Source: an uncultured Veillonella sp. (GTDB lineage Bacteria > Bacillota > Negativicutes > Veillonellales > Veillonellaceae). From it: a stretch of DNA of 8,018 bases. The stretch spans positions 1 to 8,018 of the forward strand of contig CAAFUD010000016.1 of NCBI GenBank assembly GCA_900766125.1, given 5' to 3'. Positions within the stretch are counted from its first letter, which is position 1, and each line of letters begins with the position of its first letter. A program made the translations under genes and the position numbers. Below are positions 5,601 to 8,018 of the stretch, one piece after another. Under the pieces are notes generated by a model. The model saw nothing but the letters and a program-made list of their open reading frames with translations, searched no databases and had not been told where the DNA came from.

Positions 5601-8018
5601 AAGCAACATGGTATTGTTCCAGGTGTAGCGCTGACAGCAGAACAAGCTGCTAGTTTAACTAGTGATATGATTTGGCTTGTAAAAGATGTTGTTATGGTAG
5701 AGGGAAAACCTGTTGAGGTGATCTATCCTAAGGTATACCTTAAACAAAGTAATGGTTTACAGTTACATACTGATGGAACACTAATAAGTGCTAATACATT
5801 GGTTATGAATGCAAAGAAACGTATTCATAATGAAGGTGTTATTCAGGGTAAAACAGTAGTTCTTGCATCTAATCAGGATATTATTAATAGCGGTCATATT
5901 AATGCAGACAAAGTTGGCTTGCAATCGGATACAACGATTCACCAACAAGGTCAAATTGTTGGTCGTGATGCTGTAGAATTACAAGCAAAAGAGAATATTA
6001 CCTTTAACAACTCTATTGAGCATTTAACAAACCAAGATGTTTTACATAAAACAGCAGGTATTGTTGTAACCGGTGATAGTGGCGTTATGATTGTATCTGC
6101 AGGCAATGACGTAAACCTAGGTGGTGCTACTATTGAAGCATTAGGTAAAGACGGTGCTATCACTATTACGGCTGGACATGATATTAATAGTACTACAGAT
6201 ACTCTTACTGCTAAAAAAGATATGACTCAAGATGGCGATAATTATTTACGAACCTATCGTCAAACTGAACTAGGAACGACAATAGAGGCTGGTGGAAATG
6301 TATCTATTGGCGCCAAAAATGATATTAAGGCTCGTAATTTGACTATTAGCAGTGACTCTGGGGCGGTAAAAGTCATTGGTGAACATGACGTATCTATTGA
6401 AAATGGATATAGTGAATCTAAAGGTGCATTTGCGTTAAAATATAAAGAAAAAGGTCTTCTTAATAAAAAAGAAACTAGAATCAAAGCGAATGATGAATTT
6501 AAACATGCATTAATGAGTACACTTAGTGGTCATACGGTAGTGGTTGGTGCTAATAATGATGTGACACTTACATCCTCTAATGTGGTGAGTACTGCAGGAA
6601 CATCTGTATTAGCAGGTCATGATGTAATAACTGATGCAGCAGCAGAGCATACGTTAAGTACCGCATCTAAAGATGTAAAAAAATCTGGTATTATGGGTGC
6701 TGGTATGGGTATTATGATTGGTAAAAAACAATCGAAAGATAACTACTATATCGATGAAACCACTCATAAAGCTACTACATTAGGATCTACTGATGGTGGG
6801 GTTACTGTACAAGCTGGGGATACAGTTCATTTGACTACCACAAATGCGGTAGGCAAAGATGGTGTTATCATTGTAGGTCAAGATATACTATTAGATGGTA
6901 AAGATGACGTATATAAACAAGCGGAACGTCATGAGCGAAAGTCCTCTGGTTTAACGGTAAGTTTAGGTGGCAGTGTTGTTGAAAAATTAGATAGTGCTGT
7001 CAAAAAACAACATAGTGCATCTAATAGAACAAATAATCATTTTAAATCGCTAGAAGGCAAACAATCGAGAGATAGATTGCTTTCTGCAATTGGTGAAGCG
7101 AAGCAAATTGTGGATAGAAGTTATAATGGCCAAATAAGAACTATTAATTCACAATTAGAACGTGTTAATGCTGATATAGCCAATACCCCAGAAACTGATA
7201 CAACTAAATTAGCTGAGCTTAAAGCTAAACAAGATGTTTTGTTGAAAAAACAAAGCCTTTTAGAAGAGAATAAGGGAAATATAAATAAAGCTACTGATAG
7301 AGCCATTGATAGAGCTATTAATATACAAGTAGGTATTGGATCTAGTAAAAGTGTAGCTGAGTCGAAATTAGAACGCCATACGTACTCTGGTGGGACGATT
7401 GACTCTGACGGAACTGTATTGATTCATGCTAATAGTGCAGATTCAATTAAAGGTAATGTTACAGCAATTGGTGAACAAATTAAAGGTAAGAACGTACAAC
7501 TAACTGCTTCAAATACTATTAATTTGGAGGCCGGTTCAAATACGCAACGTGTTGAAACGAATAGTAAGTCTAGTGGCTGGAATGTTTCTGCTAATATTGG
7601 TATGAGAACTGGTGGGCTCGTAGGCTGGTCGGCGTCAGCTTATAAAGGGACAGAAAATGGTATAGAAGATAGTACTACTCATACTGGTACACATGTTGTA
7701 GGCTCTAACAACGTATCTATTACAAGTGGAAATGATACGAACCTTATCGGTTCAACTATTTCTGGGAAAAGTGTAACGGCGAAGGTAGGTAATAATCTTA
7801 CTGTAGAGAGCTTGCAAGACAGTCAGATTTATCATGAAACATCCAAGAGTAAGGGCCTATCTATATCTGGTGCAACCTTCATATCTCAACCTACGCTTAA
7901 TGGTGTTAACGTAAAAGGTAATATTGATAGTACTTATAAAAGTGTTACAGATCAATCTGGTATTTATGCAGGTAATGATGGTGTGAATATTACTGTTGGC
8001 AATACGACAACATTAAAA
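2625..8018 (+). CDS. Giant TpsA exoprotein, filamentous haemagglutinin/CdiA type (3' end cut by window edge)
   Basis: Open from ATG 2625 to the right edge, 1798 codons with no stop. GGAG at 2615-2618 supports the start. Residues 1-33 are a Sec signal with a basic N-region and VLA|AP cleavage. Its only Cys is residue 2, so the mature part seen is Cys-free. Residues about 63-310 form the TPS secretion domain: 'SMNGYLEVAGQKASVVVANP', NPNGI (145-149), 'NAGVWANKL', and 'GMYANHITMVGTEAGVGVNL' from 259. FHA-1-type beta-helix repeats run to about 560, interrupted by a helical insert (431-498). Residues about 560-895 are non-repetitive, with a basic patch (816-826). Residues 896-1042 are the conserved block known from CdiA/FhaB-type proteins: VETDPQFTN, LSSDYM, RLGDGLYEQ, FLDGY, PGVALTAEQAASLTSDMIWL. 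FHA-2-type repeats follow from about 1043, with a second helical insert (1473-1565). The protein is probably exported by the upstream TpsB to the cell surface. The conserved block and FHA-2 region favour a CdiA-like toxin-delivery protein, but the C-terminal effector and any immunity gene lie outside the window, so an adhesin remains possible. Confidence 0.95.
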   Translation, partial: MCKTNQERRTLGRKIISWLTFGVFVASQSMVLAAPIMPDNNAVITERPLVQETANQIPLVNVTAPTNGGVSMNKYDQFNVEKQGTILNNSYVTSKTELAGYVQGNSNMVNGTAKVIVNQVTSDAPTSMNGYLEVAGQKASVVVANPNGITVNGGGFLNTEHAVLTTGRTELDGAGNLQNYRVEQGKVSIEGKGLDGKSADSVSILARTIDVNAGVWANKLNTRTGQNNIDAKNLKATALDLSATETKPTIGLDVATVGGMYANHITMVGTEAGVGVNLNGVVAGTQSVSVDANGHLSVNGTLQSDTSLVAKANSIQNTKTIASGGDLGLETKELTNTGHITSAKNGHVKVEETLTNNNTIAAGANTQGALTGNGSLSIEAGTVRNTDAVIVSGGTTTINSKEVHNIENGRIYGGKVAIQTKVLENRKNVALESKLDAAMADMKAAEDKLEVAYAVDTTAFTSKTEQDEYLNRIKELSQVYDEKLKAVKLVQEELSAHKGSTIAGREDVTIEADSILNREKSLIYSGGTMTLDGRDTLHNIGGTIEGLGKGVIRSKDYQNKNSSFTAKRVSPEIDKGLSGASNDAMLTEQEDQILITDKNHSERGQAFKKSEFSSLDSGYGAIHNRGNTAPMPIYDAAEYVTVEQITPEEKAAGEEPIPAEYIGTQVPSYAYDDPIFKEFGITSMTTERPQVASPEQEAWDAQFKPILASLNDKIKAHNAKAKLHNQKISGVANEKIDEYTIIRTKTMTSKEEVKNSTPGVVRFGGDLSFTGNGTNENSQMVVGGTLTTTGAIDQVAKENQEVTNTFGTTEASYTYKRRWPHKSRRRGYKGQVFMTPQVNKENPISLGVAKKEDKNGKAKGEVGANHRKEVQDFLNPFAQDSRNDASKPTAGTNILSLPTESLYRIHPESTANYVVETDPQFTNKKAFLSSDYMYKEMKTKPENIEKRLGDGLYEQTLVRHQIVSGTGYRFLDGYTDDESQFKALMDSGIAYAKQHGIVPGVALTAEQAASLTSDMIWLVKDVVMVEGKPVEVIYPKVYLKQSNGLQLHTDGTLISANTLVMNAKKRIHNEGVIQGKTVVLASNQDIINSGHINADKVGLQSDTTIHQQGQIVGRDAVELQAKENITFNNSIEHLTNQDVLHKTAGIVVTGDSGVMIVSAGNDVNLGGATIEALGKDGAITITAGHDINSTTDTLTAKKDMTQDGDNYLRTYRQTELGTTIEAGGNVSIGAKNDIKARNLTISSDSGAVKVIGEHDVSIENGYSESKGAFALKYKEKGLLNKKETRIKANDEFKHALMSTLSGHTVVVGANNDVTLTSSNVVSTAGTSVLAGHDVITDAAAEHTLSTASKDVKKSGIMGAGMGIMIGKKQSKDNYYIDETTHKATTLGSTDGGVTVQAGDTVHLTTTNAVGKDGVIIVGQDILLDGKDDVYKQAERHERKSSGLTVSLGGSVVEKLDSAVKKQHSASNRTNNHFKSLEGKQSRDRLLSAIGEAKQIVDRSYNGQIRTINSQLERVNADIANTPETDTTKLAELKAKQDVLLKKQSLLEENKGNINKATDRAIDRAINIQVGIGSSKSVAESKLERHTYSGGTIDSDGTVLIHANSADSIKGNVTAIGEQIKGKNVQLTASNTINLEAGSNTQRVETNSKSSGWNVSANIGMRTGGLVGWSASAYKGTENGIEDSTTHTGTHVVGSNNVSITSGNDTNLIGSTISGKSVTAKVGNNLTVESLQDSQIYHETSKSKGLSISGATFISQPTLNGVNVKGNIDSTYKSVTDQSGIYAGNDGVNITVGNTTTLK
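2811..3554 (+). other. TPS (haemagglutination activity) secretion domain of the exoprotein
   Basis: This encodes residues about 63-310, the N-terminal beta-helix that the TpsB POTRA domains recognise. The family's NPNGI signature is at residues 145-149, followed by 'TVNGGGFLNT'. Many TPS proteins have a Cys pair here (CxxC before GF). In this protein both are replaced (V151 and G154), as expected for a Cys-free exoprotein. Domain edges are approximate. Confidence 0.85.
5310..5750 (+). other. Conserved block preceding the FHA-2 repeats
   Basis: This encodes residues 896-1042. It carries, in order, SLPTESLYRIHP, VETDPQFTN (914-923), LSSDYM (928-933), KRLGDGLYEQ (946-955), SGTGYRFLDGY (to 974), and PGVALTAEQAASLTSDMIWL. 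I recognise this order from CdiA-type and large haemagglutinin-type TpsA proteins, where it sits between the variable middle region and FHA-2. The assignment is from memory of the family, not from an alignment. Confidence 0.7.
5751..8018 (+). repeat. FHA-2-type protein repeats of the exoprotein (continuing past the window)
   Basis: Degenerate protein-level repeats, each with 'G..V.i.A..di.l..s.i' strands followed by a charged stretch and a K-S-x-G-hydrophobic motif. The latter occurs at residues 1265-1269 (SKGAF), 1353-1356 (KSGI), 1439-1443 (KSSGL), 1648-1652 (KSSGW) and 1743-1745 (SKGL region). Spacing is about 87-92 residues, apart from the interval that holds the helical insert at 1473-1565. 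In CdiA, FHA-2 repeats help carry the toxin across the target outer membrane; applying that role here is an inference. Confidence 0.7.

Noticed and set aside
6677..6683. A7 run in the exoprotein gene as a frameshift or phase-variable site
   Set aside because: The frame is intact on both sides and the run is a normal Lys-Lys codon context; too short to claim slippage.
3684..7306. Minus-strand open frames of 61-74 codons at 3684-3881, 5951-6163, 6260-6484 and 7121-7306
   Set aside because: They are antisense to the continuous exoprotein frame, with composition expected from the reverse of repeat-rich coding DNA. No start signals or domains are evident.

Overview
The window looks like chromosomal DNA from an AT-rich, Gram-negative-type Firmicute (Negativicutes), most likely a Veillonella. 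This is inferred from the combination seen here. There is a secreted protein with a copper-amine-oxidase-N-terminal-type domain, a family common in Firmicutes. Next to it is a two-partner secretion (TPS) pair, which needs an outer membrane. Ribosome-binding sites are strong and AGGAG-like, and intergenic DNA is very AT-rich. No rRNA or other taxonomic marker is present, so the genus is a judgement.

Layout: (1) 1-593, minus strand, the first 197 codons of a secreted copper-amine-oxidase-N-like domain protein, cut by the left window edge. (2) 594-851, a 258-bp divergent intergenic region with a good sigma70-type promoter for the minus-strand gene, a weaker one for the plus-strand operon, two TCATGA palindromes 11 bp apart, and a perfect but orphan Shine-Dalgarno. 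(3) 852-2549, plus strand, a complete TpsB outer-membrane transporter (ShlB/FhaC/CdiB family). (4) 2550-2624, a 75-bp gap holding an imperfect 15-bp tandem repeat. (5) 2625-8018, plus strand, a giant TpsA exoprotein (FhaB/CdiA type). It is open for 1798 codons and still open at the right edge.

How they work together: TpsB and TpsA are in the same orientation and in B-A order, with no obvious terminator between them, so they are probably one operon. TpsA would cross the inner membrane by Sec. Its N-terminal TPS domain would bind the POTRA domains of TpsB, which threads it through the outer membrane, where it folds as a long beta-helix. The visible part of TpsA follows the CdiA/FhaB plan: signal peptide, TPS domain, FHA-1-type repeats, a non-repetitive middle region, a conserved 'ETDP...SSDYM...RLGDG...YEQ' block, and FHA-2-type repeats. 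Whether it ends in a contact-dependent-inhibition toxin with an immunity gene, or is a plain adhesin, is decided beyond the right edge.

Most notable points: a Tyr at the Arg position of the normally conserved V-R-G-F/Y motif of TpsB, two predicted alpha-helical hairpins inserted in the TpsA beta-helix, and the possible CDI identity of the locus in a diderm Firmicute.
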